Positions 40,360 through 48,597 of a stretch of DNA of 64,000 nucleotides are shown in pieces (within the stretch, counting starts at the first letter, position 1; each line of letters begins with the position of its first letter). The position numbers and the translations under genes were made by a program. A model generated the notes under the pieces. It had not been told where the DNA came from. It saw nothing but the letters and a program-made list of their open reading frames with translations, and searched no databases. Source of the DNA: Oscillatoriales cyanobacterium M59_W2019_021 (GTDB lineage: Bacteria; Cyanobacteriota; Cyanobacteriia; Cyanobacteriales; Geitlerinemataceae); contig DVED01000071.1 in assembly GCA_015295945.1 (NCBI GenBank), forward strand, positions 1 through 64,000. The letters are read 5' to 3'.

Positions 40360-42666
40360 TCAACTCATCCCTGGAATCGATCGAGCGGCATCGAGGAGCA
40401 AGCGCTTTTCCGAGCGAGCGATCGCCCGAGCGGTCGATTCTACGGCATCGGGAGAGACCGAAATTGCCGTAATCCCCCACCGGACCAAAGCATCGACGAG
40501 TTCGGGGTAGCGAGCGGGAGCATCGCCGCAGATGGAGCAGGGAATCCCCGCCTCCCGCGCCATTTCGATCGCTTGTTGGATGGCTCGCATCACGGCTGGG
40601 TGTCGTGCGTCGAATCGATCGGCGATCGCCCGATCGTCCCGGTGTGCCGCCAACATCAGTTGAGTCAAATCGTTACTACCGATGGCGATACCGCCAACGC
40701 CCGCCCGCAGGTAATCGGGAAGTAAAAAGATTGCCGACGGCACTTCCAGGGCAATCCAAACACTTGACGAAGACCCCGCCGCTTCCACCCGCTGGCGACA
40801 AAATTCAAACTCTTCGACAGTGCGGACGAACGGCAACAACAACTGTAAATTCGCTCCCCCTGCCTGACGCACCCGTGCCATTGCTGCCAACTCCAAATCG
40901 AACAGCGTCGGATCGATTTGATAGCTCAACGTTCCTCGTACTGCCAGCGCCGAGTCTGCGGTTCGACCGCGAACGCCCCCGTCGAAGGTTCGGTAAAATA
41001 CCGCTCGCGGTGCGAAGGCGCGAGTAAATTTTTGTAGTGCCTCCGCCAACCGATCGACCAATTGAGACGATCGGTCGGTTTCGAGCCATCGCTCGATCGG
41101 TTGCCCCTCTAAAACCTCGCGAACCATCAATTCGGAACGGATCAAGCCCACACCATCGACAGGTAAAGCGGCAACGCGATCGATCGCACTAGGTTGCGAC
41201 AGGTTCACCCAAAGTTGGGTCGCTAAATTCGGTCTTTCCGAAGTGGAGGAGGGAGGAACCGACGACTGGGTTACAGGGGAAGCAATCGCGTTTAAATGTA
41301 CTTCGCCGCGATCCCCATCCAGATGCAGCCATTCCCCACTCTTGATGCGATCGGTCGCACCGACCACCCCCACCACCGCCGGAATTCCCAACTCCCGCGC
41401 GAAAATCGCCGCATGACTGGTGAGTCCCCCCCATTCCGCCACCAATCCCGCCGCATTTTGCAGTAGGGGAAAAGCGTCGGGATCGAGTTTCGATGCAACC
41501 AGGATATAAGGGCTCGATCGCCCAGTGCCACTATTTCGCAACTGCGCTAACGTTCGTGCCGGAGCGATCGCCTGTCCTCCAGACGCCGCCACCCCCCTTA
41601 AAATTGCTGTCGGCGCATTAGCTGCGGATACAGTAGGACGATTCGGTTCGAGGGGAATTTCCATACCATTCGCTCCCAGGGGGTACACTTGCACGATGTA
41701 AATCGAGGATGCGGACGTCAGCGCATTTGGCATCCCAGATGTCGATCCCAACAGCACCCATTCCAGTTTAAAGTTTTCCCCCAAATCGGCACGCAACTGC
41801 CGAGCTAACTCGAGTGCTGCCGAGATCGCCGCGATCGGCAATTTTTCTTCTCCCTCACTTGCCGATGCTTCTGCAAAGGAGGGAGACATTTCGACGAGAA
41901 ACTCTCGACATCGCCCCCGGATTTCTCCTGTTTGCAGATCCACACGATACAAATCGGGGATGACTTCTTTGCGATTCGAGATAAATTCTAGGCCGGGGGT
42001 TGCTTGAATGTCCGCGCGCAACCCGCGAACTTCGAGACTTCCTGAAGCGATCGCCTCGGGTAATGGTTGAACGACGACTGCCAACCGAATGTCCGAGAGG
42101 GCAATTCCGTATCGCTGCCAGCAAAACAAACTGCGCGCGCGAAACAATTCCGCCCAAACCCGCTTCAGTGCCAAAGTGAGATCCTCCGGACGCACCCCGG
42201 CAATCTGGGAGTCGAGCAATTCGTTCAAACGGACTTGAGTCCCTTTTCCCAAACGACTGGGAACGCTGAGAGAGGGATGAACGATCGCCGTAGTCACCGA
42301 CTCGGATCTGACGATTTCTGCTAAATCGGAAACCCACCCAGAGGGAAGTTCGGCAGCCAGAATTGCCCGGCGAATGGTAGAAGAAATGGCTTGGAGTTGA
42401 GAGGGATCGTCAACATTGAGGGATAGGGAAGAAGACAACAATTCGGCAAATAACGGCTCTTGCCACCTCTGACTCTGCCAAAAATCAGATAGCATCTGCG
42501 CCGAGACGATCGACCCCGGTAGGATAGGATAGCCTTTTTGGGCAATGCGGCTCAGATCAAACGCCCGATCTCCGAGAAACGCGCGATCCTTTAGCGAGGT
42601 TGTTTCGAGAGCGACAGGTGGGATGCGGTCGAGCCAGCGTAAGCTTAATTCTCGATCTGGGTTCAC
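40360..42666 (-). CDS. PEP synthase/PPDK-like phosphoenolpyruvate-utilising protein
   Basis: A 768-residue protein resembling phosphoenolpyruvate synthase. The mobile phosphohistidine domain is intact (GGLTSHAAIFARELGIPAVVG, about residue 415-435). So is the C-terminal PEP-binding barrel: DGVGLIRSELMVRE, FYRTFDGGVRGRTA, GSNDLTQLMLAAHRDD and CSICGDAPARYPELVDALVRWGITAISVSPDAVE, with the catalytic Cys. The N-terminal ATP-grasp part is short and divergent; LGDRAFDLSRIAQKGYPILPG lacks the usual GGK lysine. It may be a PEP-binding or phosphotransfer protein rather than a full PpsA. GTG start at 42666. A long low-complexity loop is absent. Confidence 0.88.
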   Translation of the reverse strand: MNPDRELSLRWLDRIPPVALETTSLKDRAFLGDRAFDLSRIAQKGYPILPGSIVSAQMLSDFWQSQRWQEPLFAELLSSSLSLNVDDPSQLQAISSTIRRAILAAELPSGWVSDLAEIVRSESVTTAIVHPSLSVPSRLGKGTQVRLNELLDSQIAGVRPEDLTLALKRVWAELFRARSLFCWQRYGIALSDIRLAVVVQPLPEAIASGSLEVRGLRADIQATPGLEFISNRKEVIPDLYRVDLQTGEIRGRCREFLVEMSPSFAEASASEGEEKLPIAAISAALELARQLRADLGENFKLEWVLLGSTSGMPNALTSASSIYIVQVYPLGANGMEIPLEPNRPTVSAANAPTAILRGVAASGGQAIAPARTLAQLRNSGTGRSSPYILVASKLDPDAFPLLQNAAGLVAEWGGLTSHAAIFARELGIPAVVGVVGATDRIKSGEWLHLDGDRGEVHLNAIASPVTQSSVPPSSTSERPNLATQLWVNLSQPSAIDRVAALPVDGVGLIRSELMVREVLEGQPIERWLETDRSSQLVDRLAEALQKFTRAFAPRAVFYRTFDGGVRGRTADSALAVRGTLSYQIDPTLFDLELAAMARVRQAGGANLQLLLPFVRTVEEFEFCRQRVEAAGSSSSVWIALEVPSAIFLLPDYLRAGVGGIAIGSNDLTQLMLAAHRDDRAIADRFDARHPAVMRAIQQAIEMAREAGIPCSICGDAPARYPELVDALVRWGITAISVSPDAVESTARAIARSEKRLLLDAARSIPGMS

Positions 42667-42911
42667 TGAGTCTTAGCTCGTCGGATGCACTTTCTATTAT
42701 CCCTCTTTACGGAGAGGAGTGGCAGGAGTTATGAAGGCAGAAGGCGCAAGAAAGCAGAGGGAGCTTTCTTGAGCAGGGGGAGAATGGGGAGCAAGGGAAG
42801 CCGGGGAGGCAGGGGAAGAAGAAAGCAAAAGCGCGAAAGCGCAACTAGCAATTACAAACCCCAACGACAAATGACAAATGACAAATGACAAACCCCAAAT
42901 GACTACAAAAA
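42667..42911. repeat. CTCCCC/STRR tract, MITE-free (empty site) copy
   Basis: GAGCTTTCTTGAGC, GGGGAGAATGGGGAGC, GGGGAAGCCGGGGAGG, then GAAGAAAGCAAAAGCGCGAAAG, CGCAACTAGCAATTACAAACCCC and AATGACA heptamers (about 42867-42895). It is collinear with 23825-24090 but lacks the 136-base MITE, and shows the undisturbed target TA at the point where the MITE sits in the other copy. The direct repeat proves the two tracts share ancestry. Confidence 0.85.
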
Positions 42912-42940
42912 TCACCTCCCTCCGGATCGGAGAAAGGTGA
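42912..42940 (-). terminator. Hairpin with T-run on the - strand
   Basis: TCACCT/AGGTGA and an inner CTCCG/CGGAG form a two-part stem. On the - strand the stem is followed by five T. No - strand gene lies just to the right (comF is on +), so the transcript it would terminate is unknown. Confidence 0.55.
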
Positions 42941-43173
42941 GTAAACCCCAAGAGATCTAGAAAATGAGAATAGATTGCCCTAGTCGATCGCAGATGTTGT
43001 TATCGTGCGCCAACTGGCAAAAAATTTTCATGCGAGCTTTGTTTGCGTATCTTAGGAGATATTGTGGAGAATACAAAGAAAGCTGGGACTCTTTTACGGT
43101 ATTTTTAAGGAAATTCCGTATATTTAGCGAATTAATAAAGTTTTGGCAAAACACTCGTCTAGAAGAAATATTT

Positions 43174-43830
43174 ATGATATACAAATCTATTTTGGATCTA
43201 TTTCTGAAAAGCCAGTGTTCGCTGTGCGATCGCAGCGCGGAAGCAGAACTTTGCCCCTATTGCCAGCGACAGATCCAGCACGCTCAGTTCGCCAATCCCC
43301 GTCAATTTTGGCAACAACCGCTCCCCGTGTTTTCTTGGGGAGAATATAGCGGTAAGTTGAAAGCAGCGATCGCGGCGATGAAATACGAAAATCGTCCCCA
43401 GCTTGCCAAACCTCTGGGACAATGGTTGGGTCGAGCTTGGCAGAACTCGTTTCCGGGAAAGCGCGATCGACCCACCGTCGTTCCCATTCCCATGCACTTG
43501 CAAAAGCGCCGAGAACGGGGTTTCGATCAAGCAGAATTACTCGCTCGATCGTTTTGCCAAATGACGGGTTTTCCCTTAGAAAAACGGGGTTTGCAACGGA
43601 TGCGCCAAACTCAAGCGCTCTTTAATCTGTCCCCCGAGGAACGACAGCAAGAAGTTGCCGACGCCTTCGAGGTGGGAGCCGGATTTCGCCGCCGACAGCC
43701 TTCTGGCACGGTACTGTTGCTCGATGATATTTACACCACCGGAGCCACCGCCAAAGCCGCTGCAACGGCTTTAAAACGCCGAGGAATCCGCGTTTTGGGA
43801 GTTGCCGCAATTGCCACTCCTAGGCGGTAA
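43174..43830 (+). CDS. ComF family phosphoribosyltransferase-like protein
   Basis: A 218-residue ComF/GntX protein from the ATG at 43174 (MIYKSILDLFLKSQC); the 70-residue extension in the track has poor coding character. A four-Cys zinc-binding N terminus (CSLCDRSAEAELCPYC) precedes the PRT domain, with MKYENRPQLAKPLGQWLGRAW, VVPIPMHLQKRRERGFDQAELLARSF and the PRPP-binding loop LLLDDIYTTGATAKAA. ComF is needed for natural DNA uptake. The predicted competence role is family knowledge; no com genes are adjacent. Confidence 0.9.
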   Translation: MIYKSILDLFLKSQCSLCDRSAEAELCPYCQRQIQHAQFANPRQFWQQPLPVFSWGEYSGKLKAAIAAMKYENRPQLAKPLGQWLGRAWQNSFPGKRDRPTVVPIPMHLQKRRERGFDQAELLARSFCQMTGFPLEKRGLQRMRQTQALFNLSPEERQQEVADAFEVGAGFRRRQPSGTVLLLDDIYTTGATAKAAATALKRRGIRVLGVAAIATPRR

Positions 43831-43965
43831 TGTTATTTGGTTTTGGGGGTTTGGGGTTTGGGATTGGTAGTGGGTAGGGTGTGTTGAGGCACGAAACGCA
43901 CCATTATTGTTAGTTGCTTCTCTCCCCCGGCTTCCCCTGCTCTTTAATTTTGAACTCCTCACAAT
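43831..43965. repeat. Repeat tract with GTGTGTT/AACGCACC element
   Basis: GGGTTTG units, then GTAGGGTGTGTTGAGGC and ACGAAACGCACC (about 43875-43906), then CTCCCC units. The GTGTGTT and AACGCACC blocks can pair, as in the structured repeats at 8118 and 8408. Confidence 0.65.
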
Positions 43966-45387
43966 ATGGTTCAACCTTTTAATTCGATACCCAAACGAGC
44001 CGATGCGCTCGATGCTTTGCGGGGATTGGCTATTTTGGCGATGGTTTTCTCGGGGGTGATTCCATTTGGCGGAGCGCTTCCGGCGTGGATGTATCACGCG
44101 CAATTACCGCCACCCAACCATCAGTTCGATCCCAAGTTACCCGGATTGACCTGGGTGGATTTGGTTTTTCCGCTCTTTTTGTTGGCGTTGGGTGCGGCGA
44201 TTCCCCTGGCGCAGTCTCGTAATTTTATCGCTGGAAAAACGCAACTTCAAGTAATCTTTTCTCTGTTAAAGCGGGGATTTTTCTTAGGGGTTTTTGCGAT
44301 CTTTTTACAGCACGTTCGACCCTATACTCTCAATCCCAATCCGACCGATCGCACATGGTGGATTGCTTTGGCGGGATTTATCATTCTGTTTTTGATGTAT
44401 ACTCGCTGGTCTCCCGAACGATCAAAAAGGGTGCGACGATCGCTAACGTTGATGGGTTGGGGAGGAGCGATCGCGCTGATGGCAGTGCTGCGCTATCCCG
44501 ACGGTCGGGGGGTTTCGCTCGATCGCAGCGATATTATTTTAATCGTGTTGACCAATGCGATCGTTTTTGGCGGAATTATTTGGGTTGTCACGCGCGATCG
44601 CCCTCAGTTTCGTTTGGGTTTCTTAGCGATTTTACTGGCGTTAAGACTGTCGGCTACGGCTGATGGTTGGGTGGCTGCACTGTGGTCGTCTTCTCCAGTT
44701 CCGTGGATTTTTCAATTCGATTATTTGAAGTATTTATTTATCGTTATTCCCGGAACGATGGTGGGTGATTTGTTGCTGGAGTGGCGGCAATATTCCGAAC
44801 CCGAAAAATCGTCTTGGAGTCGAAATCGATATGCAATTATCAGTATTTTACTCGTCACGACCATCGGGGTTCTCCTGGTTGGCTTGCAATCGCGTTGGGT
44901 TTGGCAAACAACGATCGCCGTTCTTATATTACTCATTTTGGGCGATCGTCTGGTGAAACAGTTTCAGACTGCTACGGAACGGTTAATTTCAACGTTATAT
45001 CGTTGGGGATTCTATGCAACCCTATTGGGTTTGTGTTTTGAACCCTATGAAGGAGGTATCAAAAAAGATAGTGCGACGTTTAGTTATTTTTTTATTACCA
45101 CTGGAATTTCGATATTTATTTTGATTTTGTTCGAGATCGCGATCGAAAAATTCCAACTCGCCTCCAAACTTCAAATTCTCATCGATAACGGTCGCAACCC
45201 AATGATTGCCTACGTGGGATTCGGCAACCTCATTTTACCCCTGCTCAATCTTACCGATCTCCAACAAAAAATTGCCGACCTCAATCTCTCGATCGAATTA
45301 CGAGTTATACTGGCAATCTTTTATACCTTCATTCTAGCGGCGATCGTCAGCAAGCTAACGCAGTTCAAACTATTTTGGAGAACGTAG
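43966..45387 (+). CDS. DUF5009 / HGSNAT-like acyltransferase membrane protein
   Basis: A 473-residue integral membrane protein with about ten to eleven hydrophobic segments. It starts with a family-typical DALDALRGLAILAMVFSGVIPFGGALPAWMYHAQLPPPNH followed by DLVFPLFLLALGAAIPLAQ, resembling the heparan-alpha-glucosaminide N-acetyltransferase (YeiB/DUF5009) group. The conserved His in AWMYHAQ and the GRNPMIAYVG segment near the C terminus (INPMIAY-type) fit this family. It probably moves an acyl or acetyl group across the membrane onto a surface sugar. ATG at 43966. Only a short gap separates it from the convergent Uma2. Confidence 0.87.
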   Translation: MVQPFNSIPKRADALDALRGLAILAMVFSGVIPFGGALPAWMYHAQLPPPNHQFDPKLPGLTWVDLVFPLFLLALGAAIPLAQSRNFIAGKTQLQVIFSLLKRGFFLGVFAIFLQHVRPYTLNPNPTDRTWWIALAGFIILFLMYTRWSPERSKRVRRSLTLMGWGGAIALMAVLRYPDGRGVSLDRSDIILIVLTNAIVFGGIIWVVTRDRPQFRLGFLAILLALRLSATADGWVAALWSSSPVPWIFQFDYLKYLFIVIPGTMVGDLLLEWRQYSEPEKSSWSRNRYAIISILLVTTIGVLLVGLQSRWVWQTTIAVLILLILGDRLVKQFQTATERLISTLYRWGFYATLLGLCFEPYEGGIKKDSATFSYFFITTGISIFILILFEIAIEKFQLASKLQILIDNGRNPMIAYVGFGNLILPLLNLTDLQQKIADLNLSIELRVILAIFYTFILAAIVSKLTQFKLFWRT

Positions 45388-45420
45388 GTGGACGATCTTT
45401 TGATCGCTTTCGATCTAACT

Positions 45421-46002
45421 TCAGGGTAACTCGGTTTCAAAGACAATTCCTTCGTATAAAATTTCGATCGGGAATTCTAATTCTAAGCTGGAAAGCGTTA
45501 CTACATCTCCAGGAATGTAGGGATAGTACAGCCACATCCTTCCTTCTCCCCTACAATAGCGTTCGACGGAAATTTTTTCCGAATCGATTAAGAGATATTC
45601 CTGAAGTGTGGGAATTTTGAGGTAGTTTGTAAATTTTTCTCCTCGATCTTTGGCACTGGTACTGGGAGAAAGAACTTCGGCAATTAGGGTGGGATTTTGG
45701 ATGAATTTGCGAGCTTTGAGATCTTCGGGATCGCAACTGACAATAACATCGGGATAGTAGTATTGGCGTTGCGAGTTGAGTTGTGCTTTCACGTCGGAAA
45801 CGTTGGCTCGACAACCCCGAGAACCCAGATGGGGACGTAATATCGAGTACAAGTTCAGTGCAATATCGTTATGGGGAATGGTACTGCCTGTCATGGCAAA
45901 CACTTCGCCATCAACGTATTCGTAGCGAATGTCTTGCTGAGCTTCCCATTCGAGGTATTCCTCTGCGGTCATTTTTGGGGGGTATTCGGGGATAGCTATC
46001 AT
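45421..46002 (-). CDS. Uma2 family endonuclease-like protein (DUF820)
   Basis: A 193-residue intact Uma2 protein. The N-terminal segment MTAEEYLEWEAQQDIRYEYVDGEVFAMTGSTIPHNDIALNLYSILRPHL matches the family, as do RANVSDVKAQLN, YYYPDVIVSCDPED (the D of PD), NPTLIAEVLSPSTSAKDRGEKFTNYLKIPTLQEYLLID and a C-terminal beta strand. The ATG at 46002 is clear. It converges with the acyltransferase gene and heads an accessory-looking stretch with a broken Uma2 next to it. Function unproven; nuclease-like fold is inferred from family. Confidence 0.9.
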   Translation of the reverse strand: MIAIPEYPPKMTAEEYLEWEAQQDIRYEYVDGEVFAMTGSTIPHNDIALNLYSILRPHLGSRGCRANVSDVKAQLNSQRQYYYPDVIVSCDPEDLKARKFIQNPTLIAEVLSPSTSAKDRGEKFTNYLKIPTLQEYLLIDSEKISVERYCRGEGRMWLYYPYIPGDVVTLSSLELEFPIEILYEGIVFETELP

Positions 46003-46107
46003 ATCGGTTACAGCCTCTTGAATCTTATCTTTATTGTATCGGGCGATCTCTCGGGTGCTGGAAGTGGCAAACTAGAAGTAGCGTTCGGAAATAGGGAGAC
46101 TCAAACA

Positions 46108-46401
46108 ATGACAATCTCCGCCGATAAAAAGATGTGGACGGATGAGGACTTTATGGCATTGTCCGAAGACGGACATCGCTATGAGTTGGTGAATGGGGAA
46201 CTGGTCGTTAGTAGATATTCCAACACCTCCGGTAAAATCAGAGCCAAAGTGCGATCGATGCGGAAATATTTCTCACGATCGACTGATGGCAGAATTGGGT
46301 TTGACCGAACCTTCTCCAGCGAATTAGTTTATTTAAGTGAAAGAGGTATAAGTGAGCGAGTTTTTGAAGTGTGCGATCGAGATCTTCTGGTTGGAGATTA
46401 G
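46108..46401 (+). pseudogene. Truncated Uma2 gene
   Basis: From ATG 46108 it reads KKMWTDEDFMALSEDGHRYELVNGELVVS, the start of a Uma2 protein, and ends ERGISERVFEVCDRDLLVGD, which resembles a segment near the family's C terminus. Between them only about 50 residues remain instead of roughly 120, and the final strands are absent. Internal deletion plus loss of the 3' end is the simplest reading. It might still be translated as a 97-residue product. Confidence 0.6.
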
Positions 46402-46420
46402 AACTCTAGTATCTAGATCT

Positions 46421-47206
46421 CTAGTCCGGGTTAGATTTCGCTTTCATCCATAATTTAGCGATTTGAAAAGCTGGATTCACGATTAAAAATTTAGATATCA
46501 ATTTGAAGATAGGTTGATTTTGGATAGCTGAAGCTAAAGGAGGAGACAGTTTTTGATAAACTTGCACAAATAGATTACCAATTGGATGAGATAACAAGTA
46601 TTGATCGCAAAAAACACGTAGAGTTTGAACTTCTAAAGAGTCTTCGCCACACGCAGCAGTAGCAATAAAACAACTTCCTTTGAAGTTTGATTTACATTCA
46701 GGATGAACGTCAAAAGTTTTATATGTATCTATTTCTCCATCATTATAAGAAACTTTAAACCTTACTTTTTCATTATTTTGTATAGGAAGTCCACAGTAAT
46801 TGCAACCATCAAAAATTATTAGTTGACCACAATTTTTGCAATTACTACGATACTTGACAGTAACATATCGTAAATTTAATCCAGTGTCTCCTATTTTTTT
46901 TGGTTCTGAACATCCAAGTTCTAGAATAGGCCGAGAAGTAACTTGATTACAAGTAGGACATTTCAGTTGTATTGGATCATATTTTTGAAAGCAATATGAG
47001 TGATAAGAAAGGCCCCGAGACGCAGATGATCGGAATAGTGTCTCGTTCGACCCAATAGTAATCGCCTCTAATTTTCTTAAACTTTGTTTACAAAGATCGC
47101 ATGAAGTCAAATTTGGATCGTAACTGTTATACCCACAATGAGGACAACAAGAAACCGCAGAACTAACAGGCTTGCCACATTTTATACAAGACTTTAATGT
47201 AGGCAT
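46421..47206 (-). CDS. Zinc-ribbon protein with CFI-box C-terminal domain
   Basis: A 261-residue protein with many CxxC pairs: CIKCGKPVSS-CCPHCG and CDLCKQ at the start, CPTCNQ in the middle, CKNCGQ and CNYCGLP later, each likely to bind zinc. The C-terminal part begins with CFIATAACGEDSLEVQTLRVFCDQYLLSHPIGNLFVQVYQKLSPPLA, the CFI-box motif. Both cysteine-rich and hydrophobic parts suggest membrane association at the C terminus. AT content is visibly higher than in the flanking genes, consistent with recent gain. The vMAP-like HTH gene is divergent 188 bases away. Function unknown. Confidence 0.8.
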   Translation of the reverse strand: MPTLKSCIKCGKPVSSAVSCCPHCGYNSYDPNLTSCDLCKQSLRKLEAITIGSNETLFRSSASRGLSYHSYCFQKYDPIQLKCPTCNQVTSRPILELGCSEPKKIGDTGLNLRYVTVKYRSNCKNCGQLIIFDGCNYCGLPIQNNEKVRFKVSYNDGEIDTYKTFDVHPECKSNFKGSCFIATAACGEDSLEVQTLRVFCDQYLLSHPIGNLFVQVYQKLSPPLASAIQNQPIFKLISKFLIVNPAFQIAKLWMKAKSNPD

Positions 47207-47287
47207 AATATGTATTAAGTGTATTAATGTAAATTCCTGAAAGACAGTTCACTAAATGAAAAATACTTGTTATTTAAGTAAAAGTCA

Positions 47288-47367
47288 AGACGGCAAAAGT
47301 CGGATTAAAGCGGATACATAAAAATCTTATAAAGATTTTTGACGAAGACGGAGAAAGTCGGATAAAA
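47288..47367. promoter_or_regulatory. Direct repeats flanking a hairpin upstream of the HTH gene
   Basis: Two direct repeats of about 22 bases (AGACGGCAAAAGTCGGAT at 47288 and AGACGGAGAAAGTCGGAT at 47346), with start points 58 bases apart, bracket a perfect AAAAATCTT-ATA-AAGATTTTT hairpin (47320-47340). They lie between the CFI-box gene and the HTH gene at 47395, 28 bases before its ATG. The geometry suggests a binding site pair and a bidirectional terminator or loop. Confidence 0.65.
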
Positions 47368-47394
47368 TGATTTTTAGTCGTTAGGAATGCCTAA

Positions 47395-47877
47395 ATGGAT
47401 GTCTGGGAAGCCATAAAGTTAGTTGATGCTATCGTCTTTTCCCAAACAGGTGAGCATCTAGACGATCTACAAGCTGGTATTGTTGAAGGAGTTTTGAAGC
47501 GAAAGAAATATACTGATATCGCTAAAAGTTATGAATGTACAGAAGGTCACGTGAAGGATATCAGTTATAACCTTTGGCACATTCTGTCTACAGCACTAGG
47601 CGAACAGGTGAATAAGAAAAATTTAAAAACGACATTACTGCGTCATGGCTGTCTTAATATTTGGGGTGGGACTTTTAGCGAAAGCAACGTAATTGGTAAT
47701 GTTCAATTCTGTGGCAGCATATCCCAAAAGCAGATTGTCAATGAATCGCCTGATTTTTCTAGGGGTAAACATCAAGAGAAGATCGAAATTGCCGTCAAAC
47801 TAAGACAGCGAGGATGGGACGATCTCCAAATCATCGAACTCCTCGGTCTTTCTCCAGAAGACATCCAGAATATTTAA
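47395..47877 (+). CDS. Stand-alone vMAP-type helix-turn-helix protein
   Basis: A 160-residue protein. The first 85 residues (AIKLVDAIVFSQTGEHLDDLQAGIVEGVLKRKKYTDIAKSYECTEGHVKDISYNLWHILSTALGEQVNKKNLKTTLLRHG) match the vWA-MoxR-associated-protein N-terminal HTH seen at the front of cyanobacterial NTPase and NB-ARC-type signalling proteins. Here no NTPase follows; the C-terminal 70 residues contain a short helical KIEIAVKLRQRGWDDLQIIELLGLSPEDIQNI that resembles a second small HTH. The direct repeats upstream are candidate sites. AT-rich compared with pheT and recA. A lone regulator or the remnant of a larger defence-type protein are both possible. Confidence 0.8.
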   Translation: MDVWEAIKLVDAIVFSQTGEHLDDLQAGIVEGVLKRKKYTDIAKSYECTEGHVKDISYNLWHILSTALGEQVNKKNLKTTLLRHGCLNIWGGTFSESNVIGNVQFCGSISQKQIVNESPDFSRGKHQEKIEIAVKLRQRGWDDLQIIELLGLSPEDIQNI

Positions 47878-47958
47878 TGGCGATCAAAAAAACTAAGACA
47901 TGTTGTAGGTTGCCAAGCCACTACTACGGTTTCCATCAAAAATTGATTGTCCTGCTCT

Positions 47959-48300
47959 TCAATTCTCTCGAATCATTTCAGAAATGACTCTGGCTAATTC
48001 CGGGAGAGATTCCTCAATCGTCTGCCAAACAACTTCCACATCAACTTGCCAATATTCATGAACTAAAATATCGCGCATTCCTGCCACAGACGACCAAGGA
48101 ATTTCGGGATACTTGTTGCGTAATTCACCAGGGATTTTTTTGGTCGCTTCACCAATAATTTCTAATAACTTAACCACCGCTAAAACTTTTTCTCTGTTAC
48201 TCAAAAAATCTTCAAATGTAATCCCTCTTACAAAAGAATTAATCTCGGAAATTGCGTCCACAATATCTTCTAAAGACTCCCGTAACCCTCGCGGTGTCAT
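47959..48300 (-). CDS. hepT: HepT-like HEPN toxin (DUF86)
   Basis: A 113-residue HEPN-domain protein with the RNase signature R-x4-H-x-Y in RDILVHEYWQVD (about 85-97). It has the DUF86 opening RESLEDIVDAISEINSFV and AVVKLLEIIGEATKKIPGELRNKYPEIPW. HepT toxins act as tRNA-targeting ribonucleases and are inactivated by the MntA partner through AMP addition at the Tyr of this motif. Its ATG overlaps the mntA stop codon by four bases (ATGA), showing translational coupling on the - strand. Activity is inferred from the intact motif. Confidence 0.92.
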   Translation of the reverse strand: MTPRGLRESLEDIVDAISEINSFVRGITFEDFLSNREKVLAVVKLLEIIGEATKKIPGELRNKYPEIPWSSVAGMRDILVHEYWQVDVEVVWQTIEESLPELARVISEMIREN

Positions 48301-48590
48301 ACCTTCACAGCTTCCTCCAAAACCCGCTCCCGAATTCTCGGTTTTAGACCTTTTTGCGTTACAACATCCACGCGCATTTCCAACATTTCACTTAAATAAT
48401 CCCGCAATTGCGCTAACATCCACAGCGTAGGCGGTCGATCGTAATCGATCAACAGATCGAGATCGCTACTCGGGGTTTGCTGTCCTCGTGCGTAGGAACC
48501 AAAAATTGACATTTCCGACACTCGAAATCGAGCTTGCAATAACTCTCGATGCGCCTGTAAAAGGTGTTGGATTTCCTCTAAACTTTTCAT
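48297..48590 (-). CDS. mntA: MntA-like nucleotidyltransferase antitoxin
   Basis: A 97-residue minimal nucleotidyltransferase with the signature GSYARGQQTPSSDLDLLIDYDRPP (about 32-55), where GS and the DLD pair form the catalytic site. In HepT/MntA systems this protein modifies the toxin's tyrosine using ATP. It lies first in a two-gene operon and overlaps hepT by four bases. The sequence immediately upstream of its ATG (from 48598) is a 91-base dispersed repeat that must also hold the operon's promoter or lie very close to it. Confidence 0.92.
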   Translation of the reverse strand: MKSLEEIQHLLQAHRELLQARFRVSEMSIFGSYARGQQTPSSDLDLLIDYDRPPTLWMLAQLRDYLSEMLEMRVDVVTQKGLKPRIRERVLEEAVKV

Positions 48591-48597
48591 GGCTGAA

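Noticed and set aside
42964-43173. N-terminal extension of ComF
   Set aside because: The 70 additional residues lack family similarity; ATG 43174 gives the expected ComF length.
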